From assembly GCA_027084135.1 (NCBI GenBank), contig JALWLO010000075.1, positions 1 to 47,208 on the forward strand: a stretch of DNA of 47,208 nt. Direction: 5' to 3'. Position numbers and translations under genes: made by a program. Every line of letters begins with the position of its first letter. Within the stretch, counting starts at the first letter, position 1. This document shows, piece by piece, positions 27,852 to 37,372 of the stretch. Origin of the DNA: Campylobacterales bacterium (GTDB taxonomy: Bacteria > Campylobacterota > Campylobacteria > Campylobacterales > QNZT01). Under the pieces are notes generated by a model. It worked only from the letters and a program-made list of their open reading frames with translations. It did no database searches and was not told the origin of the DNA.

Positions 27852-29825
27852 TTGAGTCTATTTCAGTTAGAAACACCCTATAAACCTTCAGGTGATCAAC
27901 CTCAGGCGATAGAGAAGATTGTCAAATCGATCAAAGAGGGGAATAAGTATCAAACCCTTTTAGGCGTAACAGGTAGCGGTAAAACTTATACGATGGCAAA
28001 AGTGATCGAGGCACTTGAGATGCCCACCCTCATCATGACGCACAATAAAACTCTTGCCGCCCAACTCTATAGTGAATTTAAACACTTTTTCCCTAAAAAC
28101 CATGTGGAGTATTTCATCTCATACTATGATTACTACCAGCCTGAAGCCTATATTCCACGCCAAGATCTCTTCATCGAAAAGGATAGTTCCATCAATGAAG
28201 AGCTTGAAAGACTTAGACTCTCCGCAACAGCTTCACTTTTAAGCTACAAAGATGTTATCTGTGTTGCTTCCGTATCCGCCAACTACGGCTTAGGAGATCC
28301 AAAAGAGTATAAAAGTATGGTACAGTCGATAGAGCTCAATCAAGATATCAACCAAAAAGAGCTCCTCCTTAGACTGGTAGATATGGGCTACAAAAGAAAC
28401 GACACCTATTTTGACAGGGGTGATTTTCGCGTCAGCGGCGATGTGATCGATATCTATCCTGCTTATAGCGAAGAGGAGGCTATTAGAATAGAGTTTTTCG
28501 GTGATGAAGTCGAAACGATCTACTACTTTGATACCTTGACAAATCGACGCATCAAAGATGTAGATAGAGTTATCATCTATGCGGCAAATCAATTTATCGT
28601 CGGTGAAAGCAGACTCAAAAATGCGATCAAAGAGATTGAAAAGGAGCTTGAGGAGAGGATAGCATACTTTAAAAAAGAGGGCAAACTGGTGGAGGCTCAA
28701 CGATTGGAGCAGAGAGTCGGGTTTGATCTGGAGATGATGCAGGCAACCGGAACATGTAAAGGGATAGAGAACTACGCAAGGTATCTCACAGGCAAAAAGC
28801 CGGGTGAAACCCCCTACTCGCTCTTTGACTACTTTAAAGAGATGGGTGAGAAGTTTTTAGTGATCGTAGATGAGTCTCATGTCTCACTGCCTCAGTTTCG
28901 CGGTATGTATGCGGGAGATAGAAGTAGAAAAGAGATATTGGTGGAGTATGGTTTTAGACTTCCAAGCGCTTTGGATAATCGTCCGTTAAAATTTGATGAG
29001 TTTATCAATAAAGATGCGCAATTTCTATTTGTATCGGCTACTCCGGGTGATCTTGAGTTGGAGCTCAGCGGAAAAAATGTAGCTACGCAAATCATCAGAC
29101 CGACCGGTCTACTTGATCCTGAAATCGAGATCATCGATAGTACCTACCAAGTTGAGAGGCTTCATGATGAGATCAAAGCGGTAATAAAAAGAGATGAAAG
29201 GGTACTGGTAACCACGCTTACCAAAAAGATGGCGGAAGAGCTCACCAAATACTACAACGAACTCGGTATCAAGACAAAATATATGCACTCCGATATCGAT
29301 ACGGTTGAGAGAACACAAATCATCAGAGCTTTTAGAAGGGGTGAATTTGATGTGCTTGTAGGAATCAATCTCCTTAGAGAGGGGCTTGACCTGCCGGAGG
29401 TGAGCCTAGTGGCGATACTTGACGCGGATAAGGAGGGTTTTTTACGAAGTGAGAGATCACTCATCCAAACGATGGGTCGAGCCGCAAGAAATGTAAACGG
29501 CAAAGTGCTTCTTTTTGCTAAAAAAGTAACCGAATCGATGCAAAAAGCGATAGAGATTACCCAAAGTAGAAGAGAGAAGCAGATCGCCTTCAATAAAGCA
29601 CACAATATCACACCAAGAAGTGTCAAAAGAGAGATGGATGAGAGTCTAAAGCTTGAGGAGTATGCGGAGGTTTATAACACCAAAGCCAAAGAGAAGATGC
29701 CGGCAAGTGAGAGACAAAAGATGATAAAAGAGCTCAAAGAGAAGATGTTGAAAGCGGCAAAGGAGCTTGAGTTCGAGTTGGCGGCGAAGTATAGGGATGA
29801 GATAGAGAAGCTTAAGAAGATGTAG
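27852..29825 (+). CDS. uvrB: Excinuclease ABC subunit B
   Basis: 657-aa nucleotide-excision-repair helicase-like subunit. N-terminal [20 protein letters not shown], Walker [13 protein letters not shown], the beta-hairpin [12 protein letters not shown] that probes DNA damage, the DEAD-type stretch [12 protein letters not shown], motif [11 protein letters not shown] and a C-terminal UVR domain ([20 protein letters not shown]) for UvrC contact. Start is TTG, well spaced from GAGGAG. Monocistronic or read through into ppk, which has its own promoter. Confidence 0.98.
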   Translation: MSLFQLETPYKPSGDQPQAIEKIVKSIKEGNKYQTLLGVTGSGKTYTMAKVIEALEMPTLIMTHNKTLAAQLYSEFKHFFPKNHVEYFISYYDYYQPEAYIPRQDLFIEKDSSINEELERLRLSATASLLSYKDVICVASVSANYGLGDPKEYKSMVQSIELNQDINQKELLLRLVDMGYKRNDTYFDRGDFRVSGDVIDIYPAYSEEEAIRIEFFGDEVETIYYFDTLTNRRIKDVDRVIIYAANQFIVGESRLKNAIKEIEKELEERIAYFKKEGKLVEAQRLEQRVGFDLEMMQATGTCKGIENYARYLTGKKPGETPYSLFDYFKEMGEKFLVIVDESHVSLPQFRGMYAGDRSRKEILVEYGFRLPSALDNRPLKFDEFINKDAQFLFVSATPGDLELELSGKNVATQIIRPTGLLDPEIEIIDSTYQVERLHDEIKAVIKRDERVLVTTLTKKMAEELTKYYNELGIKTKYMHSDIDTVERTQIIRAFRRGEFDVLVGINLLREGLDLPEVSLVAILDADKEGFLRSERSLIQTMGRAARNVNGKVLLFAKKVTESMQKAIEITQSRREKQIAFNKAHNITPRSVKREMDESLKLEEYAEVYNTKAKEKMPASERQKMIKELKEKMLKAAKELEFELAAKYRDEIEKLKKM

Positions 29826-29852
29826 GGTTTAGGGTTTAGGATATGGATTTGG

Positions 29853-29874
29853 TATAATATGTGCTACAAGGAGG
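29853..29874 (+). promoter_or_regulatory. ppk promoter (-10) and ribosome binding site
   Basis: Extended -10 TGGTATAAT (29850-29858) follows the uvrB stop, with AAGGAGG at 29868-29874 and GTG at 29883. The ORF track's ATG 29859 touches the -10 box and lies upstream of the Shine-Dalgarno, so transcripts from this promoter could not use it. Confidence 0.65.
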
Positions 29875-29882
29875 ATAAAAGA

Positions 29883-31988
29883 GTGAGGAACGAGATGGGA
29901 GAGCATGATTTAAATGATCCTTCACTTTATACCAACCGGGAGCTATCATGGTTAAAATTTAACTCAAGGGTATTGGCGCAAGCCCAAAAAGAGTCAAATC
30001 CTCTACTAGAAAAGTTAAAGTTTATCGCGATCTATTCAACCAATCTTGATGAGTTCTATATGATTAGAGTAGCCGGTCTAAAACAACTCTATTCAGCTAG
30101 AGTAACAACGAGCGGACCCGATATGATGACACCCCTTGAGCAACTCCAAGCGATAACCGACTATCTGCATAAAGAGAAAACCGTCCTGCAAAAAAGCTAT
30201 AAAGACATTATCAAAAGATTAAAATCCCACAATCTCTTTATCAAAGATTACAGCAGTTTGAGTGACGATATCAAAGCCAAAGCCGATGAGTTCTTCTATG
30301 AAAATATCTTTCCGGTTATCATCCCGATCGCAGTTGATGCCACTCACCCCTTTCCACCGCTTAACAATCTCTCTCTATCCCTTGCCGTAGTACTAGCTGA
30401 CGGCGATGAGAAGAAGTTTGCGATGATTAGGATTCCAAGGCTTCTTCCTAGATTTGTTCAAATTTCCAATGGACTTTATATACCGATAGAGACGATTGTC
30501 AGAGAGCATATCGATAAGATATTCCCGGGATTTGAAGTGGTCTCTTCCGCTACATTTAGGGTAACGAGAAACGCCGATATCGTCATCGAAGAGGAGGAGG
30601 CTGATGATTTTATGGAGATCCTGGAACAGGGGCTTAGAAGAAGAAAAAAGGGGGCATTTGTAAGACTTGAAATCGACTCTAACGCTTCGGAAGAGTTGAT
30701 CGATTTTCTCAATTCACACCTCAGAGTCTATCAAGAGGATATCTTTAAGTATGATATCCCCCTCAATCTCGGAGCGCTATGGGATATCGTCTCAAATAAA
30801 AACTTCTCCCATCTGCTTCTTCCGAGAAATGTACCTAAACTCTTGGCACCGTTTGATAAAAATGAGTCGATATTTAAGATCATAGATCGTGAAGATAGTA
30901 TGATACTTCTACCATATGAGAGTTTTGAACCAGTCGTAAAATTTATCCAAGAGGCGGCAAAAGATCCCAAAGTCCTCTCTATCCGTATAACACTCTACAG
31001 GATCGGAAAAAACTCTCCTATTGTCCAAGCGCTCATCGATGCTTCAAATAGCGGAAAGCAGGTTACAGCTATGGTGGAGCTAAAAGCCCGATTTGATGAG
31101 GAGAATAACCTCATCTGGGCAAAAGCGCTAGAGGATGCGGGTGCACATGTGATCTACGGCATCCCCGGCTTTAAAGTGCATGCCAAGATCGCTCAAGTCA
31201 TCAGAAAAAGTAACGATAAACTCAAGGTATATCAACACTTCTCCACCGGTAACTACAATGAAGCTACCGCTAAAATATATACCGATGTGGGATACTTTAC
31301 CTCTAGAGAGGAGTTACGGGCTGATAGTATCACCTTTTTCCATATCTTGACCGGCTTTTCAAAAAATAAGAAACTCAATAACCTCAAAATGAGTCCGTTT
31401 CAGATCAAAGATACGATACTAATGATGATTAAAAATGAGGCAAAAAGGGGTAGAGAGGGGCGCATCATAGCAAAGATGAACTCCCTGGTAGATAAAGATA
31501 TCATCAAAGCACTCTATCGTGCCAGCTGTGACGGGGTTCAAATCGATCTGATCATCAGAGGGATATGCTGTCTAAAGCCCGGTATCAAAGGTGTGAGTGA
31601 AAATATCAGAGTGATCTCTATCGTCGGTAAATATCTGGAGCACTCAAGGATATTCTATTTTAAACACTCCTCACCGTCGATCTATATCTCGAGTGCGGAC
31701 TGGATGCCTAGAAACTTGGAGAAGAGATTTGAGTTGATGGTACCGATCTATGATGAAGATATCAGTGATAAGCTAAAAGATCTTCTGCTCTTGCAACTCA
31801 AAGACAATCTGCTCGCTTGGGATTTACAGAGTGACGGAGAGTATCTATTAAGAACTCCTAAAGAGGGAGAGGAGCCGCTTGACTCTCAAGCCTATCTCGA
31901 AAACTATATCAATAAAATTTTCAAAAAAAATCGAAAATCGCTACAGAACCAAACACTTTCAAATAAAGATAAAAGGATGCTTAAATGA
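29883..31988 (+). CDS. ppk: Polyphosphate kinase 1
   Basis: Makes long-chain polyphosphate from ATP. About 701 aa. N-domain [20 protein letters not shown], head domain [12 protein letters not shown]-type sequence ([16 protein letters not shown]), and the catalytic PLD-like core with KVHAKIAQV (phosphorylated His region), [20 protein letters not shown] and later [18 protein letters not shown]. The start is placed at GTG 29883 because AAGGAGG stands 8 nt before it; the ATG used by the track is upstream of the promoter's likely transcript. Its TGA overlaps the next gene's ATG. Confidence 0.96.
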   Translation: MRNEMGEHDLNDPSLYTNRELSWLKFNSRVLAQAQKESNPLLEKLKFIAIYSTNLDEFYMIRVAGLKQLYSARVTTSGPDMMTPLEQLQAITDYLHKEKTVLQKSYKDIIKRLKSHNLFIKDYSSLSDDIKAKADEFFYENIFPVIIPIAVDATHPFPPLNNLSLSLAVVLADGDEKKFAMIRIPRLLPRFVQISNGLYIPIETIVREHIDKIFPGFEVVSSATFRVTRNADIVIEEEEADDFMEILEQGLRRRKKGAFVRLEIDSNASEELIDFLNSHLRVYQEDIFKYDIPLNLGALWDIVSNKNFSHLLLPRNVPKLLAPFDKNESIFKIIDREDSMILLPYESFEPVVKFIQEAAKDPKVLSIRITLYRIGKNSPIVQALIDASNSGKQVTAMVELKARFDEENNLIWAKALEDAGAHVIYGIPGFKVHAKIAQVIRKSNDKLKVYQHFSTGNYNEATAKIYTDVGYFTSREELRADSITFFHILTGFSKNKKLNNLKMSPFQIKDTILMMIKNEAKRGREGRIIAKMNSLVDKDIIKALYRASCDGVQIDLIIRGICCLKPGIKGVSENIRVISIVGKYLEHSRIFYFKHSSPSIYISSADWMPRNLEKRFELMVPIYDEDISDKLKDLLLLQLKDNLLAWDLQSDGEYLLRTPKEGEEPLDSQAYLENYINKIFKKNRKSLQNQTLSNKDKRMLK

Positions 31989-32509
31989 TATATGATTATA
32001 TGGGGATGAAGCCAAAGATCGGTGAGAAGGTATTTGTTGCCAAGAGTGCCGACATCATAGGCGATGTGGAGATCGGTGAAGATAGTTCTATATGGTTTGG
32101 CACAGTTGTTAGAGGCGATGTACACTCCATCAAAATAGGGAAAAGAGTTAGCATACAAGATCTAAGTATGGTTCATGTAACGCACTTTAAAGGAGATGAC
32201 AGGAGTACCGGCAACCCTACTATCATAGAGGATGATGTTACCGTGGGTCACAGGGTTATGCTCCATGGATGTACGATAAAAAAAGCGTGCTTGATAGGGA
32301 TGAGTGCCACGATTTTAGATGGAGCGGTTATCGGTGAAGAGTCTATCGTAGGAGCGGGAGCACTTGTGACAAAAAATAAAGTTTTTCCTCCAAGAAGCCT
32401 CATTTTAGGCTCTCCGGCAAAAGTCGTAAGAGAGTTGACTGATGATGAAGTCAAAGAGTTATACGCCTCAGCGAGTCGATATGTCAAATTTAAAAATAAT
32501 TATCTTTGA
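31985..32509 (+). CDS. Gamma carbonic anhydrase-like hexapeptide-repeat protein
   Basis: 174-aa left-handed beta-helix protein ([20 protein letters not shown] repeats). Zinc-ligand histidines of gamma carbonic anhydrases are present: H67 in VHVTH, and H89 and H94 in GHRVMLHG, with RGD at 43-45. It could hydrate CO2, or be a YrdA/PaaY-type protein with weak or other activity; sequence alone does not decide. It is coupled to ppk by an ATGA overlap. Confidence 0.9.
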   Translation: MIYDYMGMKPKIGEKVFVAKSADIIGDVEIGEDSSIWFGTVVRGDVHSIKIGKRVSIQDLSMVHVTHFKGDDRSTGNPTIIEDDVTVGHRVMLHGCTIKKACLIGMSATILDGAVIGEESIVGAGALVTKNKVFPPRSLILGSPAKVVRELTDDEVKELYASASRYVKFKNNYL

Positions 32510-32649
32510 TAAAAATAAAAAATTTATACTTATTTGACAAGCTATACTCTATTATGAAAGAAGTTAATAAATAATAAAAATTAATATAACTTTAATTACT
32601 TTTATTCTACAATAAATGGCGAATTAAAACTATAATTAAAGGAGAGCAT
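32510..32649 (+). promoter_or_regulatory. AT-rich sqr leader
   Basis: 140 bp of very AT-rich DNA. It has TTGACA at 32534, but no -10 at ordinary spacing; TACAAT at 32608 is the best -10 candidate for a short leader. A strong AAAGGAG stands 6 nt before the sqr ATG. No clear terminator for the upstream gene is seen. Confidence 0.45.
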
Positions 32650-34119
32650 ATGGCAAGAGTTGTCGTAATGGGTGGTGGTGTTTCCGGGCATACCGCTGCA
32701 ACATTTGCAAAAGAGTGGCTTGGTGACGCTCATGAGGTTGTTGTGGTGACACCTAACAGTCAGTGGAACTGGATACCATCAAATATTTGGGTCGGTGTGG
32801 GTCAAATGACAAAAAAAGATGTTGTTTTTGACCTAGCTCCGGTTTATGCAAAAGCAGGAATAGACTATAGACAAGCAAAAGCAGTTTCTATACACCCGGA
32901 AGGTGGTAAAGATGAGGATAAGCCATATATCACTATAGAGTATACCGGTCAAGGTAAAGAGGGTCAAACTGACACGATCACCTACGACTACCTTGTAAAT
33001 GCTACGGGGCCTAAACTTAACTTCGATGCGACACCCGGTCTTGGAAACGGTCAAGGTCAAATCGGAGACTATACAGTTTCAGTATGTACCGCCGATCATG
33101 CCGTTCATGCAAATCAAAAACTTAGAGAGGTATTTCAAAAAGCAAAGAGCGAAAAACAGAAGATACTTGTAGGTACCGGGCACGGTATGTGCACTTGTCA
33201 AGGTGCCGCATTTGAGTATATCTTCAATATCGAGCATGAGGCTAGAAAAGCGGGTGTGAGAGACAATCTCGAGATAAAGTGGATATCCAATGAATCATTC
33301 TTGGGTGATTTTGGTATCGGTGGTCTTCACATCAAAAGAGGTATGTATGCGGCTAGCTCAAAACTCTTTGCAGAGTCACTCTTTGTTGAGAGGGGTGTTG
33401 ATTGGCTCATCGGTGCACATGTCAATAAAGTTGAAGAGGGTAAAATCGGATATGAGCTTCTAGACGGAACGATGGGTGAAGAGGAGTTTGACTTTGCTAT
33501 GCTTATCCCTCCATTTGCAGGTGTCGGACTCAAAGCCTATGACAAAAACGGCGAAGATATGACCGATGAACTCTTTGCACCAAACGGCTTCTTGAAAGTG
33601 GATGCGGATTACACTCCAAAACCTTATGAAGAGTGGAAAGCAAGCGATTGGCCTAGAACTTACCAAAGTCCAAAATATGACAACATCTTTGCTTGCGGTA
33701 TCGCATTTGCACCGCCACATCTCATCAGTAAACCGATGCAATCTCCAAACGGAACGCCGATAAACCCAACGCCTCCAAGAACAGGTATGCCTTCCGGAAT
33801 TATCGGTAAAACTGTTGCAAGATCGATTTGTGACAAGATATTAAAAGGTGATGATGCGCCACTGCATGAGGCATCTATGGCAGAGATGGGTGCAGCGTGT
33901 GTTGCAAGTGCAGGTAAAGGTTTAACTGACGGTACAGCCGCAGCTCTAACCGTATATCCGGTAGTTCCTGATTTCGAGAAATATCCGGGAATAGGAAGAG
34001 ATTTGGATTATACATTTGGTGAGATAGGTCTAGCTGGTCACTGGATAAAACATATCCTACACCACATGTTTATCTGGAAAGCGCAACTTAAACCGGGCTG
34101 GACACTGATCCCTGAATAA
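32650..34119 (+). CDS. sqr: Sulfide:quinone oxidoreductase family flavoprotein
   Basis: 489 aa, FAD-dependent oxidation of sulfide with electrons to the quinone pool at the inner face of the membrane. FAD site VVVMGGGVSGHTAA at the N-terminus; candidate redox cysteines C146 (VCTADH), C181/C183 (GMCTCQG) and C349 (FACGIAF); a second FAD-contacting block IFACGIAFAPPH; a C-terminal amphipathic stretch (HWIKHILHHMFIWKAQL) for membrane attachment. Longer than type I SQR (about 430), so it belongs to one of the longer subtypes; the subtype cannot be set without a tree. It is followed by two uncharacterised membrane genes. Confidence 0.9.
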   Translation: MARVVVMGGGVSGHTAATFAKEWLGDAHEVVVVTPNSQWNWIPSNIWVGVGQMTKKDVVFDLAPVYAKAGIDYRQAKAVSIHPEGGKDEDKPYITIEYTGQGKEGQTDTITYDYLVNATGPKLNFDATPGLGNGQGQIGDYTVSVCTADHAVHANQKLREVFQKAKSEKQKILVGTGHGMCTCQGAAFEYIFNIEHEARKAGVRDNLEIKWISNESFLGDFGIGGLHIKRGMYAASSKLFAESLFVERGVDWLIGAHVNKVEEGKIGYELLDGTMGEEEFDFAMLIPPFAGVGLKAYDKNGEDMTDELFAPNGFLKVDADYTPKPYEEWKASDWPRTYQSPKYDNIFACGIAFAPPHLISKPMQSPNGTPINPTPPRTGMPSGIIGKTVARSICDKILKGDDAPLHEASMAEMGAACVASAGKGLTDGTAAALTVYPVVPDFEKYPGIGRDLDYTFGEIGLAGHWIKHILHHMFIWKAQLKPGWTLIPE

Positions 34120-34147
34120 GAAAAATAAATTATAAAAGGAGATAAAT

Positions 34148-34321
34148 ATGGCAAGTGTTGATCACTCAATAGAGAAAAATATAAAAGCTTATGAGCCAAG
34201 TTTTGAGACGATGGTCCCTACTCCATTTGTAAAGTTTATGAGAACATGCGTTCTATGGCAAATCATAAGATTTATCATCATAAATATCAAAATGCTACTA
34301 GTAGTCAGAAAAAGCCACTAA
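34148..34321 (+). CDS. 57-aa SQR-linked membrane protein (missed by the ORF track)
   Basis: My translation: starts MASVDHSIEKNIKAYEP and ends IINIKMLLVVRKSH. Strong AAAGGAG at 34135-34141 stands 6 nt before the ATG, 28 bp after sqr. The N-terminal half is polar; residues 27-53 form a hydrophobic or amphipathic helix with scattered Lys/Arg, flanked by basic residues, so probable membrane association. I do not recognise the family. Position and ribosome site suggest a small subunit or anchor of SQR. A perfect 18-bp palindrome follows 7 bp after the stop. Confidence 0.75.
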   Translation: MASVDHSIEKNIKAYEPSFETMVPTPFVKFMRTCVLWQIIRFIIINIKMLLVVRKSH

Positions 34322-34328
34322 AGATCAA

Positions 34329-34346
34329 TAAGCGGGATATCCCGCT
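34329..34346. terminator. Perfect palindrome after the small SQR-linked gene
   Basis: AAGCGGGATATCCCGCTT, a 7-bp GC-rich stem with loop ATAT, not followed by a T-run. It may be a weak terminator, a 3' mRNA-stabilising hairpin, or an operator for the next gene. The 85 bp downstream contains another small inverted repeat (AACTACGATGATAGTT). Confidence 0.5.
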
Positions 34347-34431
34347 TGATATCTTCCGTAAACAAAACAAAATATTTAATGTAACTACGATGATAGTTGT
34401 GTTAACTATTTTGGCTTTAAGGTAAATATTT

Positions 34432-35262
34432 ATGGTAAAAGAGCTTGTTATCTATCCTGATGATAGGATCATGGCGTGTGGTGATGTGAGAGGATTTGAT
34501 GAGAGTGTCGGCAAACTCTTTGATGATATCATCGATACGATGAAAGCACATAACTTAACAGCACTAAGCGCTATACAAGTCGCTCACCCTTTCAATATGT
34601 TTGTCATAAAAAGAGGGGATAAATATCTTGAGTTTGCAAATCCTAGAATCCTCATCAAGGATAAAGAGTTTAAAGCACCGGAAAAGAGCTCCTACTATCC
34701 TACAGATATGAGTATTGTGGTACCACGATATGAAAAGCTCAAAATCGTTTATGAAGATAGATTTGGCAATACAAAGTACATGGATATCGACGGCGATAAA
34801 GAGTTTGCGGCAATATTTCAGCAGATGATGGACTTCTCTCTTGGTGGAACGATACTTGATAGAGTTGGAAAAAAAGAGAGAGAGGCATTTTTAGAGGCAC
34901 TTGAAAATGACGGAGTTATCCCTATGGCGGGTGAAGTTTGCCCGACATTTTCTAAAAAGGATTATTTTGTTTCCTTCGCTGACAAATTGCTATTTTTGAT
35001 GGGGCTATCACTCATGACTCCCCTATTTAACTTGAGTAAAGAGACACTATTGAGTATCTATACATTTGATAAATTTGTCTTCCCTACAGTATTACTTCTG
35101 ATGGTTGGGTTTTTCTTATACGCCTTTTATGAGTCAAAGAAATATAGACAATGTAGCAGCTGTCAGGTAGGTAACAATATCGGCGTCGTTGTCAAACGAA
35201 GTATTCTTGCTATCGCCCTAGCTATAGCAGCTTATTTTATCTTTGAAAAAGCGCTACAGTGA
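34432..35262 (+). CDS. Membrane-anchored peptide-deformylase-like protein without catalytic residues
   Basis: 276 aa. Residues 5-150 follow the deformylase fold order: YPDDRIMACGDV, DIIDTMKAHNLTALSAIQVA, EFANPRILIKD and a C-terminal helix. All three catalytic motifs are altered: GxGxAAxQ is LTALSAIQ, EGCLS is YPTDMS (no Cys) and QHExDH is QQMMDFS (no metal histidines). Residues 184-271 add three hydrophobic segments with a CSSC pair (241-244) between the second and third. Hence a predicted non-deformylase membrane protein; function unknown. AAGG precedes the ATG; it follows sqr and the 57-aa gene. Confidence 0.78.
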   Translation: MVKELVIYPDDRIMACGDVRGFDESVGKLFDDIIDTMKAHNLTALSAIQVAHPFNMFVIKRGDKYLEFANPRILIKDKEFKAPEKSSYYPTDMSIVVPRYEKLKIVYEDRFGNTKYMDIDGDKEFAAIFQQMMDFSLGGTILDRVGKKEREAFLEALENDGVIPMAGEVCPTFSKKDYFVSFADKLLFLMGLSLMTPLFNLSKETLLSIYTFDKFVFPTVLLLMVGFFLYAFYESKKYRQCSSCQVGNNIGVVVKRSILAIALAIAAYFIFEKALQ

Positions 35263-36051
35263 TTATGATGATTTAGCTTGCTGCTTTTTTGCCGTACTTT
35301 TTCTAGAGATCGATCTTTTTGAGAATTTTATCAAATCTTCAGTACTAACGATCTCATCAGGTACATTTTTGATACACTCATTGAGTACTTTTGAAGCTGT
35401 TAGCGCATCGGCATAAGCTCTATGGTGCTCCCCTTCATCTATTTCCAAATACTCTTTTAAGAAGCCAAGCCCATGTCTAGGGGCTTTGATCGTTCTTTTG
35501 GCAAGCTCCACTGTACAAAGTTTTCGGTTTAACAACTCACTCTCCCCGATAGATTCCAGAGACTTGGAGATGAAGTTAAAATCAAAATTTACATTGTGTG
35601 CTACAAAAACGGCATCCCCCAAAAAGGTTTTAAATTTCGTCAAAACCTCTTTAAGTGACGGTGCATCTTGCAGATCTTCAAGCTCTATATTTGTCAATTT
35701 TTTGATACTATCGGGAATAAAGTCCGCATAGACATAGGACTCAAATCGATCGATAATCTCTCCATTCTTTACCTTGACGGCACCTATCTCTATGATTTGA
35801 TTTTTGATAGGCGAACTGCCGTTGGTCTCTATATCGACGATACAAAATACCTCATCTTTGTAACTCTTATCATAGGTTGCAAGACAGACATCATCACTGC
35901 GCTCAACAACAGGAAGACCGTAATTCTTTAGTAGCTTGCTATCCGCATCTATATCGAAGTGAAGTTTGAGTCTATTTAGACAGGCATGATACTCATCTTT
36001 TGAGATAGGACCATTCTCAAGTTTACTGATAAGAGATTCAAATCGAAGCAA
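35263..36051 (-). CDS. DnaQ-type 3'-5' exonuclease (DEDDh)
   Basis: 262 aa. A short N-terminal helical region (about 1-60) precedes an exonuclease domain with ExoI VDIETNGSSPIKNQIIEIGA, ExoII FVAHNVNFDFNFI and ExoIIIepsilon HHRAYADALTASKVL. Either the replicative proofreading epsilon subunit or a related repair exonuclease. TTG start is preceded by AAAGGCGG and overlaps the trpF end by 14 bp. It ends one base after the convergent deformylase-like gene. Confidence 0.88.
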   Translation of the reverse strand: MLRFESLISKLENGPISKDEYHACLNRLKLHFDIDADSKLLKNYGLPVVERSDDVCLATYDKSYKDEVFCIVDIETNGSSPIKNQIIEIGAVKVKNGEIIDRFESYVYADFIPDSIKKLTNIELEDLQDAPSLKEVLTKFKTFLGDAVFVAHNVNFDFNFISKSLESIGESELLNRKLCTVELAKRTIKAPRHGLGFLKEYLEIDEGEHHRAYADALTASKVLNECIKNVPDEIVSTEDLIKFSKRSISRKSTAKKQQAKSS

Positions 36052-36634
36052 CTTTAACCGCCTTTATAAAATTTTCTACCTTCATTTTATCTTTTTTGCC
36101 TTTAGATTTCTCTACCGAGCTACTTACATCTACGCCGTAAAAGCCAAACTCTCTCACCTCTTGTACATTTTTTTCATCCAATCCACCCGCCAAGATGATT
36201 TTAGAGCAGTCCATTCCTTTAAACCACTCAAGCGCTAACCTCTTCCCTTCGCCTCCATAACCTTCCACAAAGGAGTCAACCAAGCGATACTCATCACGAT
36301 AGGCGAATATATCCTCTTTAGATTTTGCTCTTATCACTTTTAGGTGTGGAATCTCAAGCTTTTTATAAAAGCTCTCATCTGCTTCAAAGTGAATTTGTGC
36401 AAGAGATATTTGAGCAATTTTTGCTATCTCATTGATCTCCCGGCTATCGACATTTACAAAGAGTCCTACTCTCTCTACAAAAGGGGGAAGTTTGCGGATA
36501 ATATCTCTTGCCTTAAGTGGGGAGATATACCTTGGAGATTTTTCATAAAAGACAAATCCAAGTGCATCTGCTCCTGCATCGAGGGCATCGAGGGCATCTT
36601 GTAGATTGGTGATTCCGCATATCTTGACCCGCAT
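36038..36634 (-). CDS. trpF: Phosphoribosylanthranilate isomerase
   Basis: About 198 aa. Third step of the tryptophan branch: Amadori rearrangement feeding TrpC. VKICGITNLQDALDALDAGA at the N-terminus (catalytic Cys in KICG), GFVFYEKSPRYISP, VGLFVN, IHFEADESF, and ILAGGLDEKNVQ plus YGVDVSSSVEKSKGKKD at the C-terminus. ATG 36634 (MRVKICGI) is preferred over the track's GTG 36637, though AAAGG spacing suits either. It follows rpe by a few bases and is unlinked to trpC. Confidence 0.96.
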   Translation of the reverse strand: MRVKICGITNLQDALDALDAGADALGFVFYEKSPRYISPLKARDIIRKLPPFVERVGLFVNVDSREINEIAKIAQISLAQIHFEADESFYKKLEIPHLKVIRAKSKEDIFAYRDEYRLVDSFVEGYGGEGKRLALEWFKGMDCSKIILAGGLDEKNVQEVREFGFYGVDVSSSVEKSKGKKDKMKVENFIKAVKVASI

Positions 36635-36640
36635 CACAAT

Positions 36641-37282
36641 TTAGACCTTTAAACTCTCTATCGCTTTTTGATAATCACTACTCTTATAGATATAGCTACC
36701 GGCTACTACGATATCCACACCGGCATCTTTGAGCTTGGCAATATTTTTATCACTCACTCCGCCATCAACCTCTATCAAAGTGTTTGCACCTTTTTTCACG
36801 ATAAGCTCTTTGAGTCTCCTCACCTTATCTAGTACTAGCGGTAGAAACTTTTGACCGCCAAAGCCCGGATTTACACTCATTAAAAGTATCATATCAAGCT
36901 CATCTATCAGATACTCCAAATCCTCAAGTCCGCGGTGTGGATTGAGCGCAATAGCCGGCGATATTCCGTAATCTCTTATCTTTTGGATAAGCCTATGCGG
37001 ATGCTTCTCCTCCTCTATATGAAAGGAGATATATTTTGGTTTGACTGGAGCAAAGAGATCTACGAAAAATCTGTTATTCTCTACCATCAGATGGATATCC
37101 AGCGGTTTAGTACTAGCCTTTTCCACCGCCTCCACTACAACCGGTCCTATGGTGAGATTTGGCACAAAATGTCCATCCATCACATCTACATGCACCAGGT
37201 CACATCCGCTATCACATATCGCTTTTACCTCCGCACCTAAGTTTCCAAAATCTGCCGAGAGAATACTTGGAGCAACTAACAT
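36641..37282 (-). CDS. rpe: Ribulose-phosphate 3-epimerase
   Basis: 213-aa TIM-barrel enzyme of the pentose phosphate pathway. Motifs: LVAPSILSADFGNLGAEV, VHVDVMDGHFVPNLTIGP (metal His and Asp), DIHLMVEN, LLMSVNPGFGGQKFLP, IEVDGGVSDKN and VAGSYIYKS. Starts at ATG with AAAAGG. A 65-bp inverted-repeat element lies 20 bp upstream in the leader. It has two TAGTACTA copies (PLVLDK, EKASTK). Confidence 0.97.
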   Translation of the reverse strand: MLVAPSILSADFGNLGAEVKAICDSGCDLVHVDVMDGHFVPNLTIGPVVVEAVEKASTKPLDIHLMVENNRFFVDLFAPVKPKYISFHIEEEKHPHRLIQKIRDYGISPAIALNPHRGLEDLEYLIDELDMILLMSVNPGFGGQKFLPLVLDKVRRLKELIVKKGANTLIEVDGGVSDKNIAKLKDAGVDIVVAGSYIYKSSDYQKAIESLKV

Positions 37283-37302
37283 CTAAAACCTTTTAACTTT
37301 TT

Positions 37303-37367
37303 AACCCAAATTTTGCATTAAAAGTGCATCAAATGCGTTGATCATCGGCTAATGCAAATTTTGGGTT
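37303..37367. repeat. 65-bp deletion derivative of the inverted-repeat element
   Basis: AACCCAAATTTTGCATTA at the left and TAATGCAAATTTTGGGTT at the right, with an interior (GCATCAAATGCGTTGATCAT) similar to the left interior of the 27-kb element; so an internally deleted copy. Sits between gspF and rpe. Confidence 0.8.
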
Positions 37368-37372
37368 TATTA

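Noticed and set aside
28290-29626. Several minus ORFs opposite uvrB (136, 80, 69, 124 aa)
   Set aside because: Shadows of a highly conserved gene; no recognisable product.
29824-29841. TTTAGGG tandem after uvrB, telomere-like
   Set aside because: Only two units with a third partial; no array and no hairpin.
32534-32555. TTGACA with TATTAT as a full sigma70 promoter for sqr
   Set aside because: The spacing is only about 10 bp, too short; the true start needs mapping.
34297-34306. CTACTAGTAG palindrome near the end of the 57-aa gene
   Set aside because: Single occurrence inside coding sequence (LLVV codons); not part of the TAGTACTA family.
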